64,000 nucleotides of DNA from WVXP01 sp964348095 (GCA_964348095.1 CAYGBK010000058.1:13971-77970); one strand, 5' to 3'; counted from the first letter of the stretch, positions 53,734 through 63,126 are shown. Notes: generated by a model from the letters alone, not told the origin. Made by a program: numbers and translations.

Positions 53734-54754
53734 TCTTCTCCTCCAAGGTCTTGATCCGCTTACCTAACTCATCGATCGTGCGCTTGATTTGAGGGAGCCG
53801 AGGAATGAGGATGGAACTCCTCAAGAAGTCTCTCTGTGGCATAGTGGGACTTCCCTGCAGGATTTGGTTGGGGGGAATGTTCTTGCCCACTCCAGCCTGT
53901 GCGGCAACAATGACATTGTCTCCAATTTCGATATGATCAGCCACGCCCACCTGGCCCGCAAGTATCACATTGCGGCCCACCCGGGTGCTGCCAGCGATCC
54001 CAACTTGGGCTACGATAATACTGTCTTCACCAATCACCACATTATGGGCCACCTGAACCAGGTTGTCAATCTTAACACCCCGCTTGATGACAGTTTCACC
54101 CATTGTCCCCCGGTCAATCGTGGAATTCGCTCCAATCTCAACATCATCTTCTATTGTGACCCCACCCACCTGAGGAATCTTGAAGTAGGACGCATTGTCT
54201 CTCACGTAACCAAAGCCGTCGCTACCAATCACGACGCCACTATGGAGAATCACCCGTTTCCCAATAGTCACGCCGTCATAAACAGAGACATTGGCGTGGA
54301 TCACCGTCTGTTCTCCAATCGACGAGTTGTCACCGATAAAGACCCCGGAATGGATAACAACCCGATCTCCAACAACGACGTTCTCTCCTAACACAGCGAA
54401 GGGGCCAATTGACAGATCCTTACCCAATCTGGCAGTGGGGCTTATACACGCGGTCTGATGAACCCCGGTCGCCCGATACGTCTTGTGATGGTACAAGGCG
54501 AGGATTTTTGCAAAAGCAAGCTGAGGATTCTCAGCCGTGACCAAATTTTTTTTATCGGACGTCACCTGGAGGGGAGTAATCACCGCCGAGGCCTTCGTTG
54601 CCTCCAGGAGGTTAGCATACTTCCTGCTCTTGATGTAGGTAATGTCTCCCTTTCTGGCCCTCTCAAGAGGGGCAACCCCTTCAATCTCTATTGAGGGATC
54701 ACCCTGGACTTGGCCATTAATTAAGTCGGCCAGCTCTTTCAACTTTTTCTTCAA
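53723..54754 (-). CDS. lpxD: UDP-3-O-(3-hydroxyacyl)glucosamine N-acyltransferase
   Basis: 343 residues. The N-terminal uridine-binding domain is residues 1-95 (KELADLINGQVQGDPSIEIEGVAPLERARKGDITYI), then a left-handed beta helix (ISPTARLGKDLSIGPFAVLGENVVVG onward) with the catalytic histidine segment NLVQVAHNVVIGEDSII, and a C-terminal helix. It adds the N-linked 3-hydroxyacyl chain in lipid A synthesis. It is encoded 10 bases after ompH on the same strand. Confidence 0.96.
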   Translation of the reverse strand: MKKKLKELADLINGQVQGDPSIEIEGVAPLERARKGDITYIKSRKYANLLEATKASAVITPLQVTSDKKNLVTAENPQLAFAKILALYHHKTYRATGVHQTACISPTARLGKDLSIGPFAVLGENVVVGDRVVIHSGVFIGDNSSIGEQTVIHANVSVYDGVTIGKRVILHSGVVIGSDGFGYVRDNASYFKIPQVGGVTIEDDVEIGANSTIDRGTMGETVIKRGVKIDNLVQVAHNVVIGEDSIIVAQVGIAGSTRVGRNVILAGQVGVADHIEIGDNVIVAAQAGVGKNIPPNQILQGSPTMPQRDFLRSSILIPRLPQIKRTIDELGKRIKTLEEKIGK

Positions 54755-54763
54755 TGGAAAACC

Positions 54764-55318
54764 CTAATTTCCAGCCTCGAAAAGGGCGTTGAATTGCTTC
54801 AATACCTCTTCGGTAATATCCAATTCTGGGCTGAGATAAACAAAGCCTTTTTGGAAATTGCCCGTAACAGTGGGTGGATTGAGATCGTAATCGACGACCA
54901 GGGCGAGCCCCTCCTTCTCGGCAACTTTTTCAACCACCTCTTTGACCCGAGACCAGATATTTTCGGTCATCTCGTCTCTTTTCTTGTCGAGATCTCTCTG
55001 CCGATCCTGCGTCCATAGTTGGAATTCCAGCCTCAGCTTCTGGAGTTCCCTCTCTTTCTCTCTCTGCGCTTTCTCGCTAAGCATGGGCTTTTGACGCTCA
55101 TACTGAAATGCCGCGGTCTCCAGGTCCTTTCTCTTCGTTTCCACCTCAATCTGTGACTTGCTCACCTCGGCCTTGAAAAGATCAGCCCGTCTCTTCCATT
55201 CCTTTGTCTCCTTGATCCGCTGAAGGTTCACATATCCAACCTTCGCCTCCTGCGCTGAGGCCCAAGCGCCAAAGCCGAGCAGGCAGCTTATCGTTCCAAC
55301 CAGAATTGCTTTCCTCAT
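54764..55318 (-). CDS. ompH: Periplasmic chaperone OmpH/Skp family
   Basis: 184 residues. A signal peptide (1-22, ending ASA) is followed by VGYVNLQRIKETKEWKRR and a long charged helical region (residues about 45-125, many KE/RE repeats) that would form the coiled-coil arms of the Skp trimer, then the beta strands of the body (GLALVVDYDLNPPTVTG, VYLSPELDITEEVLKQFN). Skp holds unfolded outer-membrane proteins for BamA, whose gene is 80 bases upstream. Confidence 0.93.
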   Translation of the reverse strand: MRKAILVGTISCLLGFGAWASAQEAKVGYVNLQRIKETKEWKRRADLFKAEVSKSQIEVETKRKDLETAAFQYERQKPMLSEKAQREKERELQKLRLEFQLWTQDRQRDLDKKRDEMTENIWSRVKEVVEKVAEKEGLALVVDYDLNPPTVTGNFQKGFVYLSPELDITEEVLKQFNALFEAGN

Positions 55319-55398
55319 TTTTCTTCTCTCCCTTTCGTTCGACCGATCGTCCTCATCTCGGAAAACGGTCGATACAGGTGATCGCCAGGCCGCGTCAA

Positions 55399-57663
55399 TC
55401 AGAAGGTACCCCCTAGGAAGAAGTGAAACCGGCTGCTCTCCTCGTCGTCCTCAGGGTTGAGATTGAACCCATAGTCCACCCTCAAGGGGGCAAGGGGGGT
55501 CAGCCACCGGAGTCCAACCCCAACGCTGGTCCGTAACGGCGAAAAATCGTCAAAGTCGTCAAATCCTTTCCCCACATCGAAGAAGACCACACCCCGGACG
55601 CCTATGTCCTCTTTCACGGGAAACAGAATCTCGATGGTTCCTGTAGCCTCCTTCTCTGAACCGATGACCTCCCCAACTTCGTCTTCCGGACCCGCCTCGC
55701 CGTATTCGAAGCCTCTGATAGTCCGGATACCTCCTACGTAGAATCGCTCCCAGATGGGAACTTCCTGTCCGCTATATGCCTCGACCAAACCGAGAAGGAT
55801 TCTTCCATGACCAACGAGTTTCCAAAAAAGGGGATAATAGTACCCAAAATCACCGACCAGCCGATAGAAATCGTTGTCTCCGCCCAGGATGCCCCCAGAG
55901 TTCTCGGCCTCAAACCGGTAGATTCCCCCACGAGTGGGAAAGAAGAAATCGTCCCGCCTGTCCATTGACAGGGTGAGGCCGAGAATGCTTGAGTCTCTCT
56001 CCCCTTCTTGCTCTTTTACAGTCCGTGATGCGGTCGCCGCAACATCGAAAATCTCGACATTTTCATAGGTGTACGTGATTCTTCCTCGGAGATATTCCCC
56101 GAGTTCCTTTCCCAGCCGGAAGCGACCGCCACGAACCTTTGAGCTATAGCTGTCGAAGAACTCGTCCTCAGTAGCGTACAGATCAATTCCCGCCAAAACA
56201 GGATACCCCAAAAGCCACGGATCGGTAAAGCCGATTTTGAATTGGCTCGTTTCGCCGCCAACCTCGCCACTGACATTAAATTGGTAGCCGAGACCGAGGA
56301 GGTTTCGCTGAGAAAAGGCCCCCTCGATGACGAATTGATCCTTCGTGCTAAAACCCACGCCGAGAGATACGGAACCCGTCGGAGCCTCTTCGACCGCCAC
56401 TTCCAAGTCCAACTTCTCGGCGCTTGTTCCTTCAGACGTTGTGAAATCGACCTCCTTGAAATACCCTGTCTGTCTAAGCCGTTGTCGACTCCGCTTCATG
56501 CCGGTGGACGTGTAGAGGTCCCCCTCACCAAATCGAAGCTCGCGCCGAACGACTTTATCGCGCGTCTTTGTATTTCCCACGATGTTGATCCGTTCAAAAT
56601 AGACCTGTTCCCCCTTCGTTATCTCAAAAGTCAAATTCACTGTTTGTTTCTCGTCATCCAACTTGACTCTAGGATTAACGTCGACATTGGCATATCCCTG
56701 ATCGGCGTAAAGGTCGGTCAATTTCAGAACATCGTTCTGGACCACCACGTTTCGATAGACGTCCCTTTCTTTTGTCTTCAGAACTTTGAAGAGACTCTCT
56801 TCTGTCGTAAGAATGTCTCCTTTGAAATCTATCTTTTCGATGCTGAACTGGGCTCCTTCGTCAACCGCGACCTCAATGGTAATCGATTTTCCCTTCTTGC
56901 CTACGATCACCCGTGGTTTCTCTATTTTCGCCCGGAGGAAACCCTGGTCATAGTAAAAGCCTCTCAGGATATCTGCATCATTATTCAGTATCTCTTCGTC
57001 CAGGCGTCCTCTCCCTGTCAGCCAGCCGAAAGACCCCCGTTTTTTGGTATTCATTGTGCGCCGAAGCTTGCGTGAGCTTATGTGATCGTTCCCCGTGAAT
57101 ATAACCTTGCGAATCGAGGCCTTCTTTCCCTCTTCAATGGTGATCTCAAGGACAACCTCATTCTTTTCCAGAGGTTCAATTCTGTAAGAGACTTTGCTGC
57201 CATAGTACCCTTTTGAAAGGTAGAGTTTGTTAATGTTCTCTATGATCTCCTGAAGCTTATCTGTCTTCACAATCGAGTGAAGGCGAATATCTATCTTTTC
57301 TCTGATCTTTGACGTCTCGATCTTCTCATTCCCTGAAATGAGGATCTGTCCGATGGAGGCCTTTTCGACGACCACGAATGTGACGAGCGGGCCCTCCTCC
57401 ATCTCCTTCACGTCTACCTGAACATCCGTGAAGTACCCCAGCTCGTAGATTGTTTTCAGATCTTCTTGAAGTGCTGACGGTGAAAGGGGATCTCCTACTT
57501 TGGTTTCTATTTGATTGAAAATGGCCGATGATTCAATCTTCTCATTACCTATAACTTGAATTCTGGCTATCAACTTCTGGTTAGCTAACGCAGGAATTAC
57601 GCCGTAGATAAGAGACATCACGACAATCAAAAAACTCCGGGCAAATTTCAGTACCATATCCAT
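55399..57663 (-). CDS. bamA: Outer-membrane protein assembly factor BamA
   Basis: 754 residues. A signal peptide ends near ALA at about residue 27. Five POTRA domains follow (about 30-430; for example IARIQVIGNEKIESSAIFNQI, ASIGQILISGNEKIETSKI, VYFERINIVGNTKTRDKVVRRELRFGEGD). The C-terminal Omp85 barrel contains IRGFEYGEAG (the conserved RGF/Y motif of loop 6) and ends in GGTF with a terminal phenylalanine, as required for outer-membrane insertion. It is the core of the BAM complex. Size and order before ompH-lpxD are typical of proteobacteria. Confidence 0.97.
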   Translation of the reverse strand: MDMVLKFARSFLIVVMSLIYGVIPALANQKLIARIQVIGNEKIESSAIFNQIETKVGDPLSPSALQEDLKTIYELGYFTDVQVDVKEMEEGPLVTFVVVEKASIGQILISGNEKIETSKIREKIDIRLHSIVKTDKLQEIIENINKLYLSKGYYGSKVSYRIEPLEKNEVVLEITIEEGKKASIRKVIFTGNDHISSRKLRRTMNTKKRGSFGWLTGRGRLDEEILNNDADILRGFYYDQGFLRAKIEKPRVIVGKKGKSITIEVAVDEGAQFSIEKIDFKGDILTTEESLFKVLKTKERDVYRNVVVQNDVLKLTDLYADQGYANVDVNPRVKLDDEKQTVNLTFEITKGEQVYFERINIVGNTKTRDKVVRRELRFGEGDLYTSTGMKRSRQRLRQTGYFKEVDFTTSEGTSAEKLDLEVAVEEAPTGSVSLGVGFSTKDQFVIEGAFSQRNLLGLGYQFNVSGEVGGETSQFKIGFTDPWLLGYPVLAGIDLYATEDEFFDSYSSKVRGGRFRLGKELGEYLRGRITYTYENVEIFDVAATASRTVKEQEGERDSSILGLTLSMDRRDDFFFPTRGGIYRFEAENSGGILGGDNDFYRLVGDFGYYYPLFWKLVGHGRILLGLVEAYSGQEVPIWERFYVGGIRTIRGFEYGEAGPEDEVGEVIGSEKEATGTIEILFPVKEDIGVRGVVFFDVGKGFDDFDDFSPLRTSVGVGLRWLTPLAPLRVDYGFNLNPEDDEESSRFHFFLGGTF

Positions 57664-57765
57664 GGTTCAATGACGGATCTTCTCGCAATCCTCTCATAGG
57701 CGGCGTTAAAACTTGGAATTATTAACAGATATTGGCCTGTTTGTAAATGTTCCCTCCGGTCCCTA

Positions 57766-58434
57766 TCAGACGACCTTTCCATCGACAAGACGGACCCGCC
57801 GGGGCTGGCGATCGGCGATTTCCTCATTGTGGGTCACAATTATCAAGGTAACGCCCCTCTCCTTGTTCATTCCTTCTAAAAGCTGATAAACCCCCTCCCC
57901 CGTATCTCTATCCAGATTTCCCGTTGGTTCATCCGCCAGGAGGACCTCCGGTTGTAGGATCAGAGAACGGGCCACCGCGACTCTTTGTTGTTCTCCCCCG
58001 GAGAGCTCGCCAGGCTTATGAGTCATTCGATCCGACAGGCCCACCTGGTTTAACATCTCTTCGGCCCGTCTCTTGGCGTCCTGTTTTCGAATCCCCTGAA
58101 TCAAAACTGGCAACATCGTGTTCTCAAGAGCCGTGAATTCTGGCAGCAAATGGTGGAACTGAAAAACAAATCCCACGGTCCTGTTGCGAAAACGGGCCAG
58201 GTCTCTATCTGCCATTGCAAACACATCTTGGCCATCATAGAGGACTTTCCCACTCGACGGACGATCGATGGTTCCCAAAATATGGATAAATGTCGTCTTT
58301 CCTGCTCCCGATGCACCGACAACCGCAACGGAGTCCCCGGGCCCAAAGGCAAGGTCAATGCCTCGCAGGGCCTCAACAACCCGCGGTCCCTGCCTGTATG
58401 ACTTCGATAGGTTTTGAACCTTTATCTCGGACAC
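57766..58434 (-). CDS. lolD: Lipoprotein-releasing ABC transporter ATPase LolD
   Basis: 222 residues from a GTG at 58434. VVGASGAGKTTFIHILGTIDRP is the Walker A region, VFQFHHLLPEFTALENTMLP the Q-loop, LSGGEQQRVAVARSL the signature, and EVLLADEPTGNLD the Walker B. ALRGIDLAFGPGD and the FQFHHLLPEF segment are typical of LolD. With the LolC/E membrane protein encoded just upstream it extracts outer-membrane lipoproteins from the inner membrane. Confidence 0.95.
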   Translation of the reverse strand: MSEIKVQNLSKSYRQGPRVVEALRGIDLAFGPGDSVAVVGASGAGKTTFIHILGTIDRPSSGKVLYDGQDVFAMADRDLARFRNRTVGFVFQFHHLLPEFTALENTMLPVLIQGIRKQDAKRRAEEMLNQVGLSDRMTHKPGELSGGEQQRVAVARSLILQPEVLLADEPTGNLDRDTGEGVYQLLEGMNKERGVTLIIVTHNEEIADRQPRRVRLVDGKVV

Positions 58435-58580
58435 CCCATTCCTCGCTTTTCCTTTTCAGAAAGCACCATCTGCAGCTTAACCAATTCAGGTTTAGATCTT
58501 TCTGTGCGCTTTTGACACAACAGGCGATCTTTTCAACGAATCCTTATCTTCTGCTCTATTCCCTCCATCGGTATGGGAAA

Positions 58581-59828
58581 TCATTCGTATCGTAGTGCTT
58601 CAGCAGGATCCAATTTCGCTCCTTTCACTGATGGGTAAAGGGTTGCCAGGAAACTGAGTAGGACAGCAATGCCGTCGATCCAAATCACGTCCAGGGGCCG
58701 CACCGTGGACGGGAGCTCATCGATATAATAGACGTCTCCCGGGAGGAACTTGAATTGGAACAACCCTTCTAAGAACTGAGTGATGGCTTCGAGGTTATAA
58801 GCCATCAGAAGCCCAAGAATCGTCCCCAAAGTTGTACCCACGACCCCGATGATGAGGCCTTCCAGGACGAAGATTTTCATGATGCTTGAGGTGGTCGCTC
58901 CCATGGACTTGAGGATCGCAATATCACGGGTTTTGTCCATAACGACCATAATCAAGGTCGTTACGATAGCGAGAGCTGCAACAAAAACAATAAGGGTGAG
59001 AATAATGAACATGGCGATCTTCTCCATTCTTAGTGCCTTGAAGAAGTTTCGGTTCATGGCCATCCAGTCCACGGTCCAGAAAGGAAATCCGAGGACCTTC
59101 TCGATTCTGTCAGCAATCAATTTGGCGTGGTAAACATCCTCAACTCTCGCCTCAATACCGGTAACCACATCTGGCATGTTGAAAAACCGCTGAGCGCTAG
59201 CTATGGAGATGTAAACAAAGGACGTATCGTACTCGTAATAGCCCGAGGTAAATACCCCAACCACTCTAAATCGTTCACGCTTAGGAGCCATTCCGAGCGG
59301 GGTCATTGTTCCCAGGGGAGTCACCACGTTGATCCAATTCCCCACCGAGGCACCAAGGGTCTTTGAGAGCTCGTTGCCGATGATGATGCCGGGTGGCTCA
59401 GAGGATTTGAGTGCCTCAACCGAACCGAGTTTGGTATTCTCAACCAAAGACGTCACATCCCCGACACTATCCGGATCAATGCCTCGGAGTACGGCGCCGG
59501 TAATGGCAACCTCTGATGTCACCATGACCTGGTTGAAGATAAAGGGGGTCGCCGCCACAACTCCCTCGACTTTTCGGATTCGCTCTGTGATGGCCGGGTA
59601 GTTTTCTAGACCCTGACTTCCATGTTGTCGAACGAGAATATGGGCGGTCATGCCGACGATCTTTGACGTGATATCCTGTTCGAATCCCGTCATGACAGCC
59701 AAAACGACGATCAGTGCCATCACCCCGACTGCGACGCCAGCAATTGACAGGACCGTGATCACTGAAATAAAGAACTGCTTCCGTTTGGCTCTCAGGTGCC
59801 TGAGACTGATGAAGAGTTCATATGACAT
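58581..59828 (-). CDS. lolC: Lipoprotein-releasing system permease LolC/LolE
   Basis: 415 residues. The N-terminal LFISLRHLRAKRKQFFISVITVLSIAGVAVGVMALIVVLAVM segment is the hallmark of LolC/E, with a membrane helix (about 20-45), a periplasmic domain (about 50-260; GVVAATPFIFNQVMV, TSGYYEYDTSFVYIS) and three C-terminal membrane helices (about 270-295, 320-345, 375-400). IAILKSMGATTSSIMKIFVLEGLIIGVVGT is the FtsX-fold signature. One LolC/E homodimer per LolD pair is common outside enterobacteria; no second permease gene is here. Confidence 0.95.
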   Translation of the reverse strand: MSYELFISLRHLRAKRKQFFISVITVLSIAGVAVGVMALIVVLAVMTGFEQDITSKIVGMTAHILVRQHGSQGLENYPAITERIRKVEGVVAATPFIFNQVMVTSEVAITGAVLRGIDPDSVGDVTSLVENTKLGSVEALKSSEPPGIIIGNELSKTLGASVGNWINVVTPLGTMTPLGMAPKRERFRVVGVFTSGYYEYDTSFVYISIASAQRFFNMPDVVTGIEARVEDVYHAKLIADRIEKVLGFPFWTVDWMAMNRNFFKALRMEKIAMFIILTLIVFVAALAIVTTLIMVVMDKTRDIAILKSMGATTSSIMKIFVLEGLIIGVVGTTLGTILGLLMAYNLEAITQFLEGLFQFKFLPGDVYYIDELPSTVRPLDVIWIDGIAVLLSFLATLYPSVKGAKLDPAEALRYE

Positions 59829-59841
59829 GGAATCCTCACTC

Positions 59842-61332
59842 TTAGGAAGGGCTCTTCTCTGGGCGCAAGTGGGGGAAGAAAATGACGTCTCTTATCGAAG
59901 GGACATCGGTAAGGATCATAACCAGACGGTCTACCCCAAGACCGAGACCACCTGTCGGCGGCATCCCGTACTCGAGGGCTCTGATGTAGTCTTCATCCAT
60001 CAGATGGGCCTCCTCATCACCAGCTTCCCTTTCTTGAACCTGTAGACGAAATCGCTCACTCTGATCGAATGGATCATTCAGTTCAGAGAATCCGTTGACA
60101 AGTTCTCTCGCGCCAACAAAGAGTTCAAAGCGCTCCGCCACGTCTGGATCTTTGTCATCTCTCCTCGACAACGGAGAAACCTCTATGGGAAAGCGTGTCA
60201 CAAATGTAGGCTGTATCAGGTGAGGTTCCACAAGGTGGTCCAGCATCTGAGCTATGATTTTCCCCAAACCCATTTTTGGAGTCACATTACACCCGAGGCG
60301 TGCTGCGTGCTTAAAGGCCTTTGCTTTATCTTCGACGACCGCAGGGTCCACTTTTCCGTAGCGAGCGATAGCCTCCTTTACGGTCATTCTCTGCCAGGGC
60401 CTTTTGAGTGAGATTTCATGCCCCTGATACTTAAGACCCTCCCTCCCCAGAACAGTCTGGCATGTGTGGCAGATCATTTCTTCAGTCAAATCCATGAGAT
60501 CCTCATACGTCGCATAACTCATATAGAGCTCAAGCATCGTGAATTCTGGATTATGCTCTGTAGAGATTCCCTCGTTCCGGAAGTTTCGGTTGATCTCGTA
60601 CACCCTTTCCAGTCCACCCACGACAAGGCGTTTGAGATAGAGTTCGGGAGCAATCCTTAGAAACAACTCCATATCCAGTGCATTGTGAAAAGTTCGAAAG
60701 GGACGAGCAGTCGCTCCGCCGGGGATCGGCTGCATCATAGGCGTTTCCACCTCCAGGAAATCCCGTTCATTCAAAAAGGATCGTAGGGCCTGGATAGTCC
60801 GGGTTCTCTTAACAAAAATCTCCCTCACTTCCTGGTTGACAAGAAGATCCACGTAGCGCTGACGATACCGGGTCTCCATATCTCTTAGTTTGTGGAACTT
60901 TTCCGGAAGAGGTCTGACAGCCTTGGCCAGCAGACGGAGAGATTGAACAGCGATCGTCAGTTCCCCGGTCTTTGTTCGAAAAATCTTCCCTGACACACCG
61001 ACAAAATCCCCCACGTCAAGTCGCTTAAAGAGCGCATAGCTCTCCTGGCCTACCTGATCCCTTTTGATATAGGCTTGGATCTTCCCCATGCGATCCTGCA
61101 GATGGAAAAAGGATGCCTTGCCAAATTGTCTGAGGGCCATAATACGTCCAGCAAGCACAAAAACCTGATCCGTCTTTTCGAGCTCCTCGGCTTTTTTCGA
61201 CCCGTAGATTTCGACGATCTCTTTGGACGTGTGTTTTATCTTGAAATCATTGGGAAACAGCTTTATGCCATCCCCCTCCAGCTGCCGGATCTTTTCAAGC
61301 CTTTGCTTCCGCAATTGGCTTCGTTCTTCCAC
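59842..61332 (-). CDS. lysS: Lysyl-tRNA synthetase, class II
   Basis: 496 residues from a GTG at 61332 with AGGAAGGAAG upstream. The N-terminal OB-fold anticodon-binding domain (about 55-165; VFVALAGRIMALRQFGKASF-like) leads to the class II core: motif 1 near FLEVETPMMQPIPGGATARPF, motif 2 near RVYEINRNFRNEGISTEHNPEFTMLELY, and motif 3 in GLGLGVDRLVMILTD. It is first in the minus-strand block, with lolC following after 13 bases, an order shared with deltaproteobacteria such as Geobacter. Confidence 0.97.
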   Translation of the reverse strand: MEERSQLRKQRLEKIRQLEGDGIKLFPNDFKIKHTSKEIVEIYGSKKAEELEKTDQVFVLAGRIMALRQFGKASFFHLQDRMGKIQAYIKRDQVGQESYALFKRLDVGDFVGVSGKIFRTKTGELTIAVQSLRLLAKAVRPLPEKFHKLRDMETRYRQRYVDLLVNQEVREIFVKRTRTIQALRSFLNERDFLEVETPMMQPIPGGATARPFRTFHNALDMELFLRIAPELYLKRLVVGGLERVYEINRNFRNEGISTEHNPEFTMLELYMSYATYEDLMDLTEEMICHTCQTVLGREGLKYQGHEISLKRPWQRMTVKEAIARYGKVDPAVVEDKAKAFKHAARLGCNVTPKMGLGKIIAQMLDHLVEPHLIQPTFVTRFPIEVSPLSRRDDKDPDVAERFELFVGARELVNGFSELNDPFDQSERFRLQVQEREAGDEEAHLMDEDYIRALEYGMPPTGGLGLGVDRLVMILTDVPSIRDVIFFPHLRPEKSPS

Positions 61333-61434
61333 AGTGCTTCCTTCCTCGATAAGTCTCTGGAATTTCCAGAATACGCAAATAAGCGCTTAACTGTGGAGGT
61401 TTTAGGTGCCTCAGGTATGGAATTGCTGGAATGT

Positions 61435-61463
61435 GTGGAAGAATAGTTACCCTATTCTTCCAC
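61435..61463. promoter_or_regulatory. Perfect 12-bp inverted repeat upstream of lysS
   Basis: GTGGAAGAATAG at 61435-61446 and CTATTCTTCCAC at 61452-61463 are exact reverse complements around TTACC. On the minus strand it follows TTGACG (61472-61467) by four bases, so it would overlap a lysS promoter if that hexamer is the -35 element, although no good -10 is visible. Operator or leader hairpin are both possible. Confidence 0.45.
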
Positions 61464-61752
61464 GCACGTCAAGGCGCGCTGACCCGAGCTTGACTGGGCG
61501 ACACGGCGTGTGGTTTTCTCTAGGTGCTGTTATTTCTAACACGTCCTGGTTGGTCTTCCTCTGAGGGTGTTGATTCACCAGGTCTAGAGAAATGGGATCC
61601 ATCAGCCAGGGTAAATCTTTGAACACGGATCACACAGCGACTGCCAAACTGAGGACCAACCGGATTTCTCGAGGGTACGACATTCGGTTCCAGGCTTTCG
61701 CGGTGATCCCCCTTCTCCGCCATTGGCCGGCCAGGCTAATCAAAAGAGGATA

Positions 61753-61832
61753 AGGGTTAAAGGACAAAGGAAAAAGGAGAGAAAACAAAGCGGTGCGAAT
61801 CGATTATTCCTTAACCTTTCGCCTTTAACCCT
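61753..61832. repeat. 11-bp inverted repeat flanking an A/G-rich stretch
   Basis: AGGGTTAAAGG at 61753-61763 and CCTTTAACCCT at 61822-61832 are exact reverse complements 58 bases apart. The interior is purine-rich and contains a partial second copy of the motif (CCTTAACC). It could mark the ends of a small non-autonomous element, but no target-site duplication was found. Confidence 0.35.
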
Positions 61833-61976
61833 GCGCTCGTGACCTAGGTGAACTCATGAGCGCGAAAAGAGCCAGAGAAGACCAAAAGGTATTGGCATCA
61901 CCCCCTTCGCCCACCTCCCTCAGGAACAAGAGGGTCCACAGAACGGAAGAGACTCCTCAGATATGTTTTCTTCGGT

Positions 61977-62005
61977 TTGATGCTATATTCGTTCAATGGT
62001 ATTAT
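61977..62005 (+). promoter_or_regulatory. Sigma70-type promoter for the cyclase gene
   Basis: TTGATG at 61977-61982 and TATTAT at 62000-62005 with a 17-base spacer. Predicted start near 62012, giving a leader of about 134 bases before the ATG at 62146. Confidence 0.5.
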
Positions 62006-62145
62006 CCTAAGTAGGTCCAGCGTTCTAATAAGGTGGGACCGACACAATGGATATGTGTCCTTGGATGAGTTTCGGGGGGTCGACCTAGATTGTCGCCGGC
62101 GTAAGACCTGGCAGAAGCATCTGGCTTGAGTGAGAAAGGATCTCG

Positions 62146-63126
62146 ATGGCAAGGTTGGGTGGTGTCCTTGCGCTTTTTTATCTTCTCTTGGGAGCGAACG
62201 GGTTGCCTGCTTTAGCGTTTCCATTGTCCGTAGGCGACTATCCAGAGCACGCACAGGTCCGGGAAATCGGAAATGACTCTTCAAGAATCGCCTTTGAATC
62301 ACCTTCCGGAAAAGGCTCATCTCTCCAAAAAAGAGAAGGAAGAAGGATAACGGGACAGAGTAGGGGCGACATGGGGACAGCGGAGATGCGAGAAAGGATG
62401 AGAGATTTGATCCCCCCCAAGGAACTCCCTTTCTACAAGGAAAAAAGCTTTCTCGTTGTTATGACTGCGGCTCTCGTCCTAATTTTCGTCTGGATAATCA
62501 AACGGTGGGGAATTCGCCCTTGGGCAGCCCTGAGAAAGCAACTCCCTTTTGTCAATGAAGCGATTCTTGTCGTGGATCTCTGTGAATCCACCAGGTTGGC
62601 CGTTACTCAGGGCGATGCCTTTGCAATGCGAATCAAAAACAAGATGAAGGAGTGTGTCCGTGGGGTCTCTGAAAGCTTTAACGCCAAATTCCTCCACAGC
62701 ACCGGTGACGGCTATATGATAGCATTCTCCGGGGCGACCGATGCGGTCAGGGCGGCTATCAAAATCCTTCAAAACGCCGATGAGTACAATAAGGACGTGT
62801 CGGAGAAGGAAAAGATTGAACTCCGGCTAGGGATAAGCTATGGCGAGTTGGTGCTCGATGAGCAGGGCGGGCGACACGGAACTGCCATTAACAAGGCCTT
62901 TCGAATCGAGTCCTTAACAAGAGAACACCAAGAGAGTCTCGGTGAGGGTCTTCAGCCCGAGGCTTTTCCGGATAGAAACAGGATTTTTGTCTCTGAAGAA
63001 CTCAAGGAAGAGATCAAGAACGCTCATGGAATCGGAGTCGAGCTCGTTGGTGTCTTTAACCTCAAGGGGTTCACTGCACTTCATCGGGTCTATCAAATTC
63101 CATGGAGAGACCTGACTGAAAACTGA
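62146..63126 (+). CDS. Membrane-anchored class III adenylate/guanylate cyclase-like protein
   Basis: 326 residues; AAGGA lies six bases before the ATG. An N-terminal signal-like hydrophobic segment (about 5-25), a polar segment of about 75 residues that may face the periplasm, one membrane helix (about 102-118), then a cyclase homology domain (about 138-320). The two metal-binding aspartates are D144 (VVDLCESTRL) and D188 (STGDGYMIAF); N249 and R253 (GTAINKAFRIESL) correspond to the transition-state Asn-Arg pair. The residue where adenylate cyclases have a base-selecting lysine is H184 (KFLHSTGDG), and the partner Asp position looks like Gly, so nucleotide specificity is unclear. Confidence 0.82.
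   Translation: MARLGGVLALFYLLLGANGLPALAFPLSVGDYPEHAQVREIGNDSSRIAFESPSGKGSSLQKREGRRITGQSRGDMGTAEMRERMRDLIPPKELPFYKEKSFLVVMTAALVLIFVWIIKRWGIRPWAALRKQLPFVNEAILVVDLCESTRLAVTQGDAFAMRIKNKMKECVRGVSESFNAKFLHSTGDGYMIAFSGATDAVRAAIKILQNADEYNKDVSEKEKIELRLGISYGELVLDEQGGRHGTAINKAFRIESLTREHQESLGEGLQPEAFPDRNRIFVSEELKEEIKNAHGIGVELVGVFNLKGFTALHRVYQIPWRDLTEN

Larger units (their letters stand above)
61333..62145. other. 813-base divergent intergenic region with several inverted repeats
   Basis: Between lysS (minus) and the cyclase gene (plus). It holds the perfect hairpin at 61435-61463, the long-range inverted repeat at 61753-61832, and the plus-strand promoter at 61977-62005, each listed separately. GACACA/TGTGTC at 62041-62059 is a further small repeat in the cyclase leader. 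No gene or tRNA was recognised. Confidence 0.5.

Noticed and set aside
53789..54391. 200-codon plus-strand open frame
   Set aside because: Antisense shadow of lpxD; its His/Asn-rich repeats mirror the hexapeptide repeats of LpxD.
61898..62320. 140-codon minus-strand open frame overlapping the cyclase start
   Set aside because: Very basic shadow translation, no ribosome-binding site, conflicts with the promoter and start of the cyclase gene.
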